The notes: generated by a model not told the origin, from the sequence alone. Counted from the first letter of the stretch, positions 1 to 11,895 are shown. The stretch is DNA of 64,000 nt from Acinetobacter sp. GSS19 (GCF_028621895.1 NZ_CP117520.1:1860001-1924000); one strand, 5' to 3'. Numbers and translations are program-made.

Positions 1-795
1 CTCGATCTGATTGACACCCTAAACTTTACTACTCAGACCTATTGCCTGTTTTTAGACCTTGATGGCACCTTGGCTGCTTTCCAAGATAATCCGCAACACA
101 GTTTTATTCCACCGGCAACGTTACAGCTCTTACGACATTGTATCGAACTGGCTACCCCGGTGATTGCGGTGACCGGACGTGATCTCAGGACAGCCGAGAA
201 ACTCTTGGCCTCATTACCCATTCCAATTGCCGGTTTACATGGTGTAGACATCAAAATTGATGCCCAAAAATTACTGCGTCCGGATTTAAGCGCTATCAAT
301 TTTGACCGGCTGAAACAACAGATCAGCAAGGCTTGTGTGCCCTACCCTGATTTACTCATCGAAGATAAAGGCCATGCCATAGCGCTGCATTACCGACAGT
401 GTCCTGCATTGGCAGCAATTGCCGAACAAATCATGCGTGAGCTTCAACCCGAATATCCACAACTGAAACTGCATCAGGGCAAATGTGTGGTGGAGTTACT
501 ACCGCTTCAAGCGAGTAAGGGTTATGCCATTAAAACCTTGATGCAGCATTTACAGCTAGAAGAATACTTACCCATTTTTATTGGCGATGACCGTACGGAT
601 GAACCTGGCTTTGCGGTGGTTAATGCCTTGCAAGGGATCAGTATCAAAGTAGGTTCCGGCGCAACCGAAGCGCATCATCGCCTGCAGGACATCAGCGCAG
701 TCGCACAATTTCTCGAATTATTCGTACAACAATTAAAAGCGCGTGTTTGCTCAAAGAATCGCGCCAGTGAGGGAGAACAAGCATGTCTAAATTAA
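1..795 (+). CDS. otsB: Trehalose-6-phosphate phosphatase (5' end outside the window)
   Basis: Removes phosphate from trehalose 6-phosphate to give trehalose, the second step of OtsAB osmoprotectant synthesis in the cytoplasm. The reading frame is open from the first base of the window, so the start codon lies upstream. HAD motif I (DLDGT) is read from nt 55-69, ahead of any in-frame ATG, so a start at the TTG at nt 70 would remove the catalytic aspartates and is wrong. The late HAD motif GDDRTDE is near nt 583-603. The 3' end overlaps otsA by 13 bases, which implies translational coupling. About 265 residues are visible, close to full length for the family. Confidence 0.93.
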   Translation, partial: LDLIDTLNFTTQTYCLFLDLDGTLAAFQDNPQHSFIPPATLQLLRHCIELATPVIAVTGRDLRTAEKLLASLPIPIAGLHGVDIKIDAQKLLRPDLSAINFDRLKQQISKACVPYPDLLIEDKGHAIALHYRQCPALAAIAEQIMRELQPEYPQLKLHQGKCVVELLPLQASKGYAIKTLMQHLQLEEYLPIFIGDDRTDEPGFAVVNALQGISIKVGSGATEAHHRLQDISAVAQFLELFVQQLKARVCSKNRASEGEQACLN

Positions 796-2192
796 TCGTC
801 TTATCCAATCGGGTCAGCTTACCTAACCCGGAAAAACAAGCCGCGGGTGGTTTGGCTGTCGCATTACAGGATGCTTTACAGGAAAGCGGTGGCATCTGGC
901 TGGGCTGGAATGGAGAGAAAATCAGTCATGACCAGTCACCTGAATTTAACGAACTGGTGCAGGGTCAGGTACAGTATCTCACCTGTCCCCTCACCGAACA
1001 GCAATATCAGGGCTATTACTGTGGTTTTGCCAACCATACTCTGTGGCCGGCCATGCATGAACGTCGGGATTTAATTGAATACCAGCACGAAGAGTTTGAG
1101 ATCTATCAACAGGTTAACCGTCTATTTGCAGAAAAATTGCAACAAATTGCCGCTGTGGACGATATGATCTGGGTACATGACTACCACTTTCTGAGTGTGG
1201 CACATTACTGTCGCGAGCTGGGCATGCCAAACAAAATCGGCTTCTTTTTGCATATCCCCTTTGCGCCACTCAGCATCTGGTCAGCGATTCCGAGTGCACA
1301 AAAACTGATTGAGGATCTCTGCTGTTATGATGTGATTGGCTTACAAACTGAACAAGACGAAAGCCGTTGCCAACAGGTTCTCAGCAGTTATTTAAAAACC
1401 GCCACGATCCAGCAATTACTGTTCAGTGAACAAATTCATGTTAAAACCATCAAATGCTATCCGATCGGGGTAGATCCTGAAAAACTGCAGCATGTGGCCG
1501 AGCAGCAAGTTGAGCAGCCACAAGATATCTTTGACCCAGCTCTGTTGCAACAGCAAAAAACGATTATAGGGGTAGATCGAATTGATTATTCCAAAGGTCT
1601 CTTAGAACGCTTTCAGGCCTTTGCCGGTTTTCTGGAACAATACCCCGAGTATCGGAAACGCGTGACAGAATTACAGGTCGCTTGTCCCTGCCGAATGGAA
1701 ATTCCGGTCTATCACCAACTGTATGATCAACTGACGGAAACTGTCAGCCAGATCAACAGTGAACTGGGACAGGACTATTGGCACCCAATTGAATGTACCC
1801 ATCAAACCATCCAACATGAAAAATTGATGGGATTGTACCGTCTGAGTGATATTTGCTGGATCAACTCCTTGCGTGACGGCATGAATTTGGTCGCAAAGGA
1901 ATATATTGCTGCACAAAATCCAGAGGATCCTGGCGTGCTGATCCTGTCAAAATATACCGGAGCAGCAGAACAAATGTCGCAGGCACTGATTGTCGATCCG
2001 CAAGATCCAAACAACATGATCCAGACCTTGAAAAAGGCACTGGAACTGTCCAAAAAAGAACGTATACGCCGTTATGAACAGTTAATGCAGGGTCTGAAAG
2101 CATTTGATATTCATGACTGGCGAAACAGTTTTTTACGCGATTTAAATCAGGCAGCGGCATTACCCCATCTGTTTATTCCACATGCCAGTTAA
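783..2192 (+). CDS. otsA: Alpha,alpha-trehalose-phosphate synthase (UDP-forming)
   Basis: Glycosyltransferase family 20 enzyme that joins UDP-glucose and glucose 6-phosphate to give trehalose 6-phosphate. Its 469 residues fit the usual length of about 470. The N-terminal SNRV motif (residues 8-11), the HDYH motif near residue 132, GVDRIDYSKG near 262 and DGMNLVAKE near 364 are the conserved donor- and acceptor-site segments. The ATG at 783 lies inside the end of otsB and is preceded by GAGGGAG. The operon order otsB-otsA and the shared terminator downstream indicate one transcript. Trehalose made here would protect against osmotic, heat and drying stress, which is established for Acinetobacter OtsBA. 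Confidence 0.96.
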   Translation: MSKLIVLSNRVSLPNPEKQAAGGLAVALQDALQESGGIWLGWNGEKISHDQSPEFNELVQGQVQYLTCPLTEQQYQGYYCGFANHTLWPAMHERRDLIEYQHEEFEIYQQVNRLFAEKLQQIAAVDDMIWVHDYHFLSVAHYCRELGMPNKIGFFLHIPFAPLSIWSAIPSAQKLIEDLCCYDVIGLQTEQDESRCQQVLSSYLKTATIQQLLFSEQIHVKTIKCYPIGVDPEKLQHVAEQQVEQPQDIFDPALLQQQKTIIGVDRIDYSKGLLERFQAFAGFLEQYPEYRKRVTELQVACPCRMEIPVYHQLYDQLTETVSQINSELGQDYWHPIECTHQTIQHEKLMGLYRLSDICWINSLRDGMNLVAKEYIAAQNPEDPGVLILSKYTGAAEQMSQALIVDPQDPNNMIQTLKKALELSKKERIRRYEQLMQGLKAFDIHDWRNSFLRDLNQAAALPHLFIPHAS

Positions 2193-2204
2193 CCCATTCC
2201 AATA

Positions 2205-2232
2205 AAAAACCGGTCAATTAACCGGTTTTTTT
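2205..2232. terminator. Bidirectional intrinsic terminator between otsA and the MFS gene
   Basis: AAAACCGGT and ACCGGTTTT pair around a CAATTA loop. The T-run on one side and the A-run on the other let it serve both convergent genes. Confidence 0.85.
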
Positions 2233-2244
2233 CATCATTAGTTG

Positions 2245-3450
2245 TTAAGCATGATCTACCTGGGTGAATTTATTCAGCAATGCAATCACCAAGAGTAACA
2301 GAGCAATCAGGCTGAACATAAACATCAGACTGGTCAACTCACCAATCATACCAATCAATGCTGGCCCCATAAGTGAACCACTATAAGCCATGGTAGAAAC
2401 ACAAGATAAAGCAGCGGCTTTACCCATCAAATTCTGTCGTCCAACCCGTGAAAACATCACAGGAACAATATTCGAACAACCAAGCCCTACTAATGCATAG
2501 CCCAATAACACCACCATCCAGTGCGGTGCAGTGACCACCACCAATAGTCCAACCGCAGCACAGATAGCGCTATAGCTGACAATTTTTTGCTCACCCAACA
2601 GTTGTAACAGATGGCGTCCGGAAAAACGCCCCAAGGTCATGGTGATGGCAAAAAAGGTATAGGCTAATCCAGCGAAAGCCGTGCTGACCTGATACTGGCT
2701 GGTGAGATAAATACCACTCCAGTCCATCGCAGCGCCCTCGGACAAAAAGGCAATAAAACACATCATGCCGATCAGTAGAATCGTCATTGGCGGCAGACCA
2801 CGTGCGGGTTTGGCCTGCTGGCTCCGAACATTTTCCGGCTCTTTTTCGATACGACTCAAACAGCCTGGCAATGCTATAACAGCGATGAGTAACAGCAGAC
2901 CACTGATCAGTAACGTCGCCAATAGCGGTGAGATTCCTGCGGCCAGCAATCCGGTCATCAACATCACTCCAGACAGCCCCCCCAAGCTGCACATGCCATG
3001 AAAGCCCGACATGGATGGACGTGCACTGTTCTTTTCAACAATCACTGCCTGCAAATTCAGCGCGACACCAAAACTGCCGGCTGCAGTACCAAACAGGAAT
3101 AAAGCCACGGCCATAGGCACTGGGGAAGACAGGACGGCCAGACTTGGCAAAAGCGTCAGTAAAATCAAGACAGCCAGACCAATCATGAAGCGGCTACCCA
3201 AACGCTGCACCAAGGCTCCGGTTGCCGGCATCGCCAGCATTGAACCAATCCCCATACACAACAGCAATAAACCCAAATCAGCATGATTGAAATGCAAACG
3301 ACTTTGCGCATAAGGAATCAGAGGTGCCCAGGCAGCCGTAGCAAATCCCAAACTAAAAAAATTCAAACGGGTCGCCAGCCGTTGCGTACCGATTTGTGCG
3401 GTTTGATCGACTAGCGTTGTTTTAGAAGAGAAGATCATGGCTGCCACCAT
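2245..3450 (-). CDS. Major facilitator superfamily transporter
   Basis: A 401-residue integral membrane protein with about 12 hydrophobic segments and a short charged linker (around residues 205-220) between two six-helix halves, the standard MFS layout. The early GLGLLLLCMGIGSMLAMPATG segment and the following QRLGSR resemble the loop 2-3 MFS signature. The overall pattern is closest to the YbjJ-like branch, whose substrate is unknown. The first ATG (3450) is preceded by GAGG; a second ATG 12 bases in is also possible. The gene is alone, convergent with otsA. No substrate can be assigned from sequence. Confidence 0.8.
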   Translation of the reverse strand: MVAAMIFSSKTTLVDQTAQIGTQRLATRLNFFSLGFATAAWAPLIPYAQSRLHFNHADLGLLLLCMGIGSMLAMPATGALVQRLGSRFMIGLAVLILLTLLPSLAVLSSPVPMAVALFLFGTAAGSFGVALNLQAVIVEKNSARPSMSGFHGMCSLGGLSGVMLMTGLLAAGISPLLATLLISGLLLLIAVIALPGCLSRIEKEPENVRSQQAKPARGLPPMTILLIGMMCFIAFLSEGAAMDWSGIYLTSQYQVSTAFAGLAYTFFAITMTLGRFSGRHLLQLLGEQKIVSYSAICAAVGLLVVVTAPHWMVVLLGYALVGLGCSNIVPVMFSRVGRQNLMGKAAALSCVSTMAYSGSLMGPALIGMIGELTSLMFMFSLIALLLLVIALLNKFTQVDHA

Positions 3451-3704
3451 CTTGACTTTGCCTCAGCGACTGAAGCAGAAAATTTCCATAGAAAAACCCC
3501 TACTGTCCTGCAGCCTCAAATAGCTACATCCCAGCAAGGGTTGATGGCGAAATTATACGCAATTACAAACTTAATACATCAATCAGTTCACAAATTTTTA
3601 GACTTTTTTGTAACCACGAAAGCCTTATGGAATAAGGCTTTGAAGCTTATAAAGTTTATTGAAAAGTGAAGAAATTATGTAAGACTCGGGTAACAGGAAT
3701 TACA

Positions 3705-5792
<2,088 letters not shown>

Positions 5793-5818
5793 TTATATAA
5801 GAAGATGCTGTGAACTGT

Positions 5819-6769
5819 TTAAACGTTTTCCTGAGCTGGTCGATAATCAATCACTTGATGACGCCAGTGTTCTTTCAGCTGTGGCGTGAATTCCAGATTA
5901 TTCTCATCATACACCTTGCCCTCAATTTCACGGGCAATCAGACCGGCAATGCTGGCCATCATATCAAAACCGGTTTGTGCATGCGGGTTTGGTAACGCTA
6001 GAAAGAATGCCAAGCCTTGTACCTGTTCGGTCGACAGGGTTTCCAAATCAAAACCAGCCGGGCCTTCATCAGTAATACGCAAGACCGAGAACATTAGCGG
6101 GCTTGGCTCATTCGTTTCCAGATAACGATGGAAACAGGACATCTCGCCATAACGCAGGCCATATTTCATCAAGACTTTCAGCGTCTTATCACCCGATAAA
6201 GCACGACGTGGGTTCGGATAGACATTCAGCGCGATAATGTACTGGGCATTGGCCAAAGCGCTTTCATCATCCTGGCGTTGTTGTTCATGCAAATGCACAT
6301 CCAGAATACTGCTATCACCATCAAAGTCAGAGATTTGTGCTGTTTCCAACTCGGGATTGAGGCTAAGTTCCGGCTCAACTTTTTCGCTCGCGCTTTTTTT
6401 CACCGCTACATCTGGTTCTTGATCTACAGCATCTGCTTTGGCTGGTTCAGTCTCTGGGGTATAGCCTTCGACGGTTGCTGTAGAAGACGGAGCAACTGGC
6501 GTTTCAGTCTGAACAGAGGCAGGTGGAGCAGCTTCTTCTGTTTGTTTGGTTTCGCTGAGTACCGGTTCAATGTGGTTCTCCGGCTGCTCGGCAACCGGCA
6601 GCTGATCACGCACATGACGCGGAATCACCGGCTGGTTACTGTCAGGATCAACGTATAATTCAGAATCAAGCGAAGGGGCGGCATCATTCGGCTTTTTCAG
6701 TATCATCCTCAGACCCAGCAGAATGATGATCACTGCGATCACAATGCCAATGATGGTGTTGATTTCCAT
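5819..6769 (-). CDS. zipA: Cell division protein ZipA
   Basis: Anchors FtsZ protofilaments to the inner membrane at the division septum. One N-terminal membrane helix (about residues 4-22) is followed by a basic stretch and then a long linker rich in Pro, Glu, Thr and Val (about 35-165). The C-terminal ZipA FtsZ-binding domain covers roughly 180-310. The 316-residue length is normal. It starts 4 bases after the smc stop codon, so the two are translationally linked. The order smc-zipA-ligA is a conserved gammaproteobacterial arrangement and supports the call, because the linker itself is poorly conserved. Confidence 0.93.
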   Translation of the reverse strand: MEINTIIGIVIAVIIILLGLRMILKKPNDAAPSLDSELYVDPDSNQPVIPRHVRDQLPVAEQPENHIEPVLSETKQTEEAAPPASVQTETPVAPSSTATVEGYTPETEPAKADAVDQEPDVAVKKSASEKVEPELSLNPELETAQISDFDGDSSILDVHLHEQQRQDDESALANAQYIIALNVYPNPRRALSGDKTLKVLMKYGLRYGEMSCFHRYLETNEPSPLMFSVLRITDEGPAGFDLETLSTEQVQGLAFFLALPNPHAQTGFDMMASIAGLIAREIEGKVYDENNLEFTPQLKEHWRHQVIDYRPAQENV

Positions 6770-6773
6770 TTTT

Positions 6774-9700
6774 TTATGCCTCCACGACTAAACCGTATTC
6801 TTTTGCCTGTTCCAAATTTACAGTGACTAATTTTGATGTTCCCGGTTCAGGCATGGTAACACCCAATAAATCGGTTGCCATCGTCATTGCAAGTTTATTA
6901 TGTGTAATGTAAATGAATTGTACCTGTTCAGAAAGTTCTTTTACCAAATTACAAAACCGTTGTACGTTGGCATCATCCAGTGGAGCATCCACCTCATCCA
7001 GTACACAGAACGGTGCCGGATTCAGCCGAAAAATAGCAAACACCAAGGCCAGTGCAGTCAATGCTTTTTCTCCACCTGACAGTAAGGCCAGGGAACTGTT
7101 ACGTTTGCCTGGAGGACGGGCCATGAGTTTTACCCCGGATTGCCAATCATCTTCTAGTGTCAGGCTGGCTTCTCCGCCATTAAAAACTTTCGGGAACAGC
7201 TGTTGTAGTTCGGCATTCACCTGCTCAAACGTTGACATAAACAGCTTACGGGTTTCCTGATCAATACTTTTCATGGCCTGTCTCAGCTGCTCAACCGTAT
7301 TTTCCAGATCCTGAATCTGATGGTTCAACTCGTCATAACGCTGAGCAACTTCTTCATATTCCTGCGATGCGGCCAAGTTCACCGCACCGAGTTTTGCGAA
7401 CTGTTGCTGGGCTTTTTCCAGTTGTTGCTGATGCTGGACCAGATCAATCTTGCAGTCTGGCAGAATTTCACTTTCGAGTGCCTGCAGCTGTTCGCGATAA
7501 TGTGCCAGATCTGATTTGCTGGCTTGCCAAGCCAGACGCTGCTGTTCGAGTTTTTCACGCAGCTGTTCATCCTGCTGCTGATATTGGTGGCGCTGTTCGG
7601 TCAGCTGTTGCTGTTTTTCCTGCACGCTGTTCAGTTCAAGCTGCCATTCCTTCCAGTGTTTTTGCAATTTTTCGGTTTGCTGGTACTGCTCGGAAAACTC
7701 ACCTTGCAAGGTAGGTAATTCCAGCTGAATCGGGTCAACAAATTTTTTCGCCTGCTCCATTTGCAGCAAAATCTGTTGTTGCTGGGCGTGCAGAAAAGAC
7801 TGGTCTTTTTCCAGCAATTCAATCTGCTGTTGGATCTGACTGAGCTGACGGCGCTGCAGTTCGACATTCTGTTGCAGTTGCTGGTAATCCCGCTGTTCGG
7901 ACTCAGCCTGTTCACTGAGCTCGTCAACCTGATACTGCAGGGCTTTATAATCTGGCAGTTGCTGTTCCAATTTTAAAGCGACTGCATGCAGATCAATCTC
8001 CAGATCATCACGTTGCATGGCATCTTCTTCGTACTGCACATCCAACTGTTGCAACTGTTCGATCAGCTGACGTTTTTGCACGCTAAAGGCTTCGGCACTG
8101 GCCTGCCATTTCACGATTTGCATTTCGAGCTGCTGTACAGCCTGCTGTTGCTGTTGCAAGCGGGCCTGCTGGGTAGTGAATGTCTGCTGAGCTGCTTTAA
8201 TTTTCTCAGCATAGTCGGGGAGGCCTTGCTCAGCCTGTTGCCATTGCGGTTGCTGCTCGGTCAGCGCCTGCTCGATTTCCTGCAGGCGGATGCGGTGGCT
8301 GAGAGCACCCTGCCCAGCTTGGCTATTTTCATCATAAAGCAAGCCAATCACCCAATCCGGCCCCACCTGATAACCATCCAAGGTTAAAATGGACTGGCCA
8401 GCCTGTAGCTGATTTTGCCAGGTCAAAGCGTGTTGCAAAGTGTCTGCCACCCCAATCTGCTGCCACAGTGAATGGGTAGGTTCAGCAATCCAATCCGCTA
8501 GACAGGCCAAATGACCCAGTTGCAGCCTTTGTTCAGTCATGCCAGGTTTTAACTGGCGTGCGACTTGCGGCTGAAAAGGCATTTCAATATTTAGCACCTG
8601 TGCCGCCAGCCATTGTGCCAATAGTTTTTCAATCAGCGCTGCATGCGGTTTGGCTACCTCTTGCAGTTTCAACACCTGTATCAGTTGTGTGGCCTGCTGT
8701 TGCTGTTGTGGACTGCTCTTCACCACTAAACGCTGCAGATTTTTCTGTTCAGATTGCAGTACCTGAACAGCAGCTTTCAGATCGGCACAGCGTGCTTTCT
8801 GCTGGGCATAGTCTGCCTGTAATTGTTCTAACTGTTGCTTATCCTGCTGTAGCGTCTGTTCGAGTTGTTGCACTTGCTGGGTCAACTGTAGCTTTTCATC
8901 CATCCACTGCTGCAGTTCTTCCGGCTGGTATTGCTGTTCGAGCTGACTGCTTTGCTGTTGTAAGGTCTGCTTTTGTTGTTCCAAGCGCTGCATATTTTTA
9001 CTGAGCTGTTCGATCTGAGCCTGCATCTGCAGTTTCTGCTGCTGATACTTTTCAACCTGAGCCTTGATCTGCTCGAATTGCTGCACTGTCTGCTGCTTTT
9101 GCACATTCAGTATCTTCAACTGCTGTTCACGTTGTTCACGCTGCTGTTCCTGATCTTGCACTTGCTCGGCCAATACTTCCTGCTGCTGTAGCAGTGTTTC
9201 AAGCTGTAGATCAATCAGTTGGCGCCGCTCTTTGCTTTGGGCTTTTTGTTGTTCCAGTTGTGCTAGCGTTCCAGTGTTCTGCTGCAGCAAAGACTGTTTC
9301 TGCTCCAGACTCATTTTCAGTTCAGCCAGCTTTTTCTCGGCTTGCTGCCACTCGCTTTGTAAGGGGGTGGATTGCTGAATCAAACGCTGAAATAGCGCAT
9401 TGGTCGCGGCCAAGTCATGCTCAACGGTATTCAGCTCGGAACGAACCAATTTGAACTGCTCACCGCTTTCTGTCATTTGCAGGGTATATTCCTGCTGTAA
9501 ACGCTGGCTCTGCGTGCATTGAAAGGACAGAATTTCAATTTTAAAGCTGCGAATCTGCTGCTCAAGCTGTTTGTAATGCAGTGCTGTTTCTGATTGACGT
9601 TTCAGGGTTTTCAGCTGCGACTTCAGTTCCTGGGCAATATCTTCCAGACGCGCCAGATTCTGCGTGGTATGTTCCAAATGCTGCAGGGTTTCACGGCGAC

Positions 9701-10226
9701 GTGCCTGATAGCGCGATACGCCAGCAGCCTCTTCAATAAATACTCGTAATTCTTCAGGTTTGGCATCCACCAGACGGTTAATCATGCCCTGCTCAATAAT
9801 TGCATACGAGCGTGGCCCAAGACCGGTCCCCAGAAAAATGTCGGTAATATCACGACGGCGGCAGCGTGTCCCGTTCAGGAAATATTCAGACCTACCATCC
9901 CGATTGACCTGCCGGCGTACTGCCAGCTCGGTATAAGCATTATAGGCACCCCCCAATTGACCATAGGTATTTTCAAAACGCAGTTCAACACTGGCCATGC
10001 CAACCGGCTTGCGTTTGGCTGTCCCAGTAAAAATGACATCCTGCATGCTGCCACCGCGCAGCTGCCGTGCGCTGGACTCACCCATCACCCAACGGATGGC
10101 ATCAATGACATTCGATTTACCACAACCATTCGGGCCAACGACAGCGGTCCGGTTATCACGGAAATGTAAAGTCGTACTGTCCGCAAAGGATTTGAAGCCC
10201 GAAAGTTTTAAACTGCTTAAACGCAT
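6774..10226 (-). CDS. smc: Chromosome segregation ATPase SMC
   Basis: Structural maintenance of chromosomes protein that compacts and organises the nucleoid. The start chosen is the ATG at 10226 (MRLSSLKL), which gives 1150 residues; the longer form from 10271 lacks homology in its first 15 residues. Walker A GPNGCGKSN is near residue 32. Two long Gln-rich coiled coils flank a hinge around residues 520-640. The ABC signature LLSGGEKAL is near 1047 and is followed by Walker B with VLDEVDAPLDD. The coiled-coil arms are unusually rich in glutamine, which also creates many spurious antisense reading frames. The broken GntR regulator gene ends 10 bases upstream. Confidence 0.97.
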   Translation of the reverse strand: MRLSSLKLSGFKSFADSTTLHFRDNRTAVVGPNGCGKSNVIDAIRWVMGESSARQLRGGSMQDVIFTGTAKRKPVGMASVELRFENTYGQLGGAYNAYTELAVRRQVNRDGRSEYFLNGTRCRRRDITDIFLGTGLGPRSYAIIEQGMINRLVDAKPEELRVFIEEAAGVSRYQARRRETLQHLEHTTQNLARLEDIAQELKSQLKTLKRQSETALHYKQLEQQIRSFKIEILSFQCTQSQRLQQEYTLQMTESGEQFKLVRSELNTVEHDLAATNALFQRLIQQSTPLQSEWQQAEKKLAELKMSLEQKQSLLQQNTGTLAQLEQQKAQSKERRQLIDLQLETLLQQQEVLAEQVQDQEQQREQREQQLKILNVQKQQTVQQFEQIKAQVEKYQQQKLQMQAQIEQLSKNMQRLEQQKQTLQQQSSQLEQQYQPEELQQWMDEKLQLTQQVQQLEQTLQQDKQQLEQLQADYAQQKARCADLKAAVQVLQSEQKNLQRLVVKSSPQQQQQATQLIQVLKLQEVAKPHAALIEKLLAQWLAAQVLNIEMPFQPQVARQLKPGMTEQRLQLGHLACLADWIAEPTHSLWQQIGVADTLQHALTWQNQLQAGQSILTLDGYQVGPDWVIGLLYDENSQAGQGALSHRIRLQEIEQALTEQQPQWQQAEQGLPDYAEKIKAAQQTFTTQQARLQQQQQAVQQLEMQIVKWQASAEAFSVQKRQLIEQLQQLDVQYEEDAMQRDDLEIDLHAVALKLEQQLPDYKALQYQVDELSEQAESEQRDYQQLQQNVELQRRQLSQIQQQIELLEKDQSFLHAQQQQILLQMEQAKKFVDPIQLELPTLQGEFSEQYQQTEKLQKHWKEWQLELNSVQEKQQQLTEQRHQYQQQDEQLREKLEQQRLAWQASKSDLAHYREQLQALESEILPDCKIDLVQHQQQLEKAQQQFAKLGAVNLAASQEYEEVAQRYDELNHQIQDLENTVEQLRQAMKSIDQETRKLFMSTFEQVNAELQQLFPKVFNGGEASLTLEDDWQSGVKLMARPPGKRNSSLALLSGGEKALTALALVFAIFRLNPAPFCVLDEVDAPLDDANVQRFCNLVKELSEQVQFIYITHNKLAMTMATDLLGVTMPEPGTSKLVTVNLEQAKEYGLVVEA

Positions 10227-10236
10227 AGTGTCCAGA

Positions 10237-10935
10237 TCATTGGCGCGCACAACGCGCCCAAGCCAATTCAATTTGTTTCATTCGTGTCAGGGAGTCCAAC
10301 ACGAGGTTACGCAAGTGTCGGCAAAAATCCTGCATAAATAAAGTGGCTTGAGCGGTTTTTCGGATCAAAATTGCATCAATTACCTGCTGGAACAGATGAA
10401 ATGATCGTTGCAAGTCACGCCGTGCCCTGTTCAGGGTCAAAAAATAACTACGGCGTAGGGAGGGTAACAATTGCTGATAAAACTGCATCATGTACGGATT
10501 ATCAATCAGCTGAGCCTGCTGCTGTAGATACTGAAAAATCGCATCGTAGAAAAATTCACTTTGGCCGGCCTGCACATACTGCTGCAATTGCAGCCGAAGC
10601 TGCTGTAGATCTGGCACATGCACAGGACTATAGCCCTCACTCAACCTTTGCACCATATAACCGAGCACAAGAGCACTACTGTCAAACAGCAGATGCACCT
10701 GCTGCAGTGACATTTCCGACACCATCGCACCGCGGCGCGGATAAATCTGGATCAGATGGGTACGTTCCAAGAGCAGCAAGGCTTCCCGTACCGAACCCCG
10801 ACTGACGTTCAGCGCTTGCGCAATCCGCAGTTCTGGAATGCGTTCACCTTCCAGCAATTCACCGTCATGATCTGTTCACTGATCTGCTGGGCAATCTGTT
10901 CGGACAGACTTGCTACGTCTTGAAATTACATCACT
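10237..10935 (-). pseudogene. GntR-family (FCD) transcriptional regulator with two frameshifts near the N-terminus
   Basis: The intact part, read from a TTG at 10857, is 206 residues: the second half of a GntR winged helix (IAQALNVSRGSVREAL) and an FCD-type helical ligand domain. GntR proteins start with another helix, and it is present but out of frame. SLSEQIAQQISEQIMT is encoded about 10911-10863 in a different frame, and SDVISRRSK just upstream returns to the first frame. A two-base loss near 10907 (TCTCTG to TCTG) and a one-base loss near 10864 (GGG to GG) would explain this. The net frame has a TGA at 10876-10878, and no ATG, GTG or TTG precedes it in frame. The gene may be dead or the shifts may be sequencing errors. 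It directly precedes smc. Confidence 0.65.
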
Positions 10936-11054
10936 ACTCCGCTCAATTCGATGTGCTATGAACTATTTCAGTATTAGCGTGAGAAAAGGTGTTGTAGCTG
11001 ATTTCAGAGTGGGTGAGCTATGTCTTTGTCACATCAGTTTTGTGTGTTTTTGGT

Positions 11055-11072
11055 CAATGTGCTGGCACATTG
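11055..11072. promoter_or_regulatory. Inverted repeat, candidate operator upstream of the GntR-smc operon
   Basis: CAATGTGC and GCACATTG are perfect 8-base arms separated by TG. No T-run follows on either strand, so it does not look like an intrinsic terminator. It lies about 120 bases upstream of the regulator gene. A regulator binding site is an inference. Confidence 0.4.
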
Positions 11073-11091
11073 CGCACCAGCACTACCCTCA

Positions 11092-11895
11092 TTATCGAGT
11101 CAAACCTTGGTAGACCAGATAACTGCCCACGGTCAGCAGCAAACCTGCAAAACATCTTTTCAACATAACGGGTGATAAAGCATGTGCAACTTTTGCACCA
11201 AATTTCGCCGTAATAAAGCTCATCACGCTAATGCCGATAAAGGCATAAATATGCACATAGCCAATCACATTCGGCACATTAATTGGCTCATTGGAACCAA
11301 ACCACATGAAGCCAATTGCACCAGCGACCGCGATTGGCAAACCGCACGCTGCTGAAGTGGCCACGGCATTTTGCATAACCACGCCATGACGGTTCAGATA
11401 CGGCACTGTCAGGCTACCGCCACCAATACCAAAAATCGCAGAAGCAATACCGATTCCACCTCCCGCCAGGGTTTGCATAGGTGCAGAGGGTAAATGACGG
11501 CTCGTGTCTACAGCCGCTTTGGCGCCACTAAACATCCGATAAGCCATCCAGACGGCAAATGTTCCAATGACCAACTGCAGCTGTTGCCCACCCATCCGGT
11601 CGGCAATCCCTGCGCCAATAAACGAACCAATGACCAGACCAGGAGCCAGATTGCGAAACACCGTCCACATAACAGCGCCACGTTTATGGTGAGCCAAGAC
11701 TGAACTGATCGAGGTGACGATAATCGTCGCGAGTGAAGTCCCCACGGCCATATGCATCAGCACGGAAGGATCGTAATTCAACTGGGTAAAAACGATATAC
11801 AGAATAGGGACAATGATCAGGCCACCACCAACGCCAAACAAGCCTGCGGCAAAACCAGCGATTGCACCAATCAGTAAATATATGATTAACTCCAT
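11092..11895 (-). CDS. TauE/SafE family sulfite exporter-like permease
   Basis: A 267-residue membrane protein with about eight hydrophobic helices and the twofold internal repeat typical of TauE/SafE (former DUF81) proteins: GFAAGLFGVGGG at residues 12-23 and a matching GIASAIFGIGGG near residue 150. Family members export sulfite, sulfoacetate or other organosulfur anions, but most are uncharacterised and the substrate cannot be read from sequence. Its start codon is only 28 bases from that of birA on the other strand, so each promoter must overlap the neighbour's coding region or the promoters are very compact. Confidence 0.88.
   Translation of the reverse strand: MELIIYLLIGAIAGFAAGLFGVGGGLIIVPILYIVFTQLNYDPSVLMHMAVGTSLATIIVTSISSVLAHHKRGAVMWTVFRNLAPGLVIGSFIGAGIADRMGGQQLQLVIGTFAVWMAYRMFSGAKAAVDTSRHLPSAPMQTLAGGGIGIASAIFGIGGGSLTVPYLNRHGVVMQNAVATSAACGLPIAVAGAIGFMWFGSNEPINVPNVIGYVHIYAFIGISVMSFITAKFGAKVAHALSPVMLKRCFAGLLLTVGSYLVYQGLTR

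Noticed and set aside
8558-9004. Long plus-strand open frame opposite smc
   Set aside because: It is the shadow of the Gln-rich coiled-coil codons of smc on the other strand, without a ribosome-binding site.
11041-11091. Inverted repeat as a terminator for the TauE-like gene
   Set aside because: There is no T-run after it on the minus strand.
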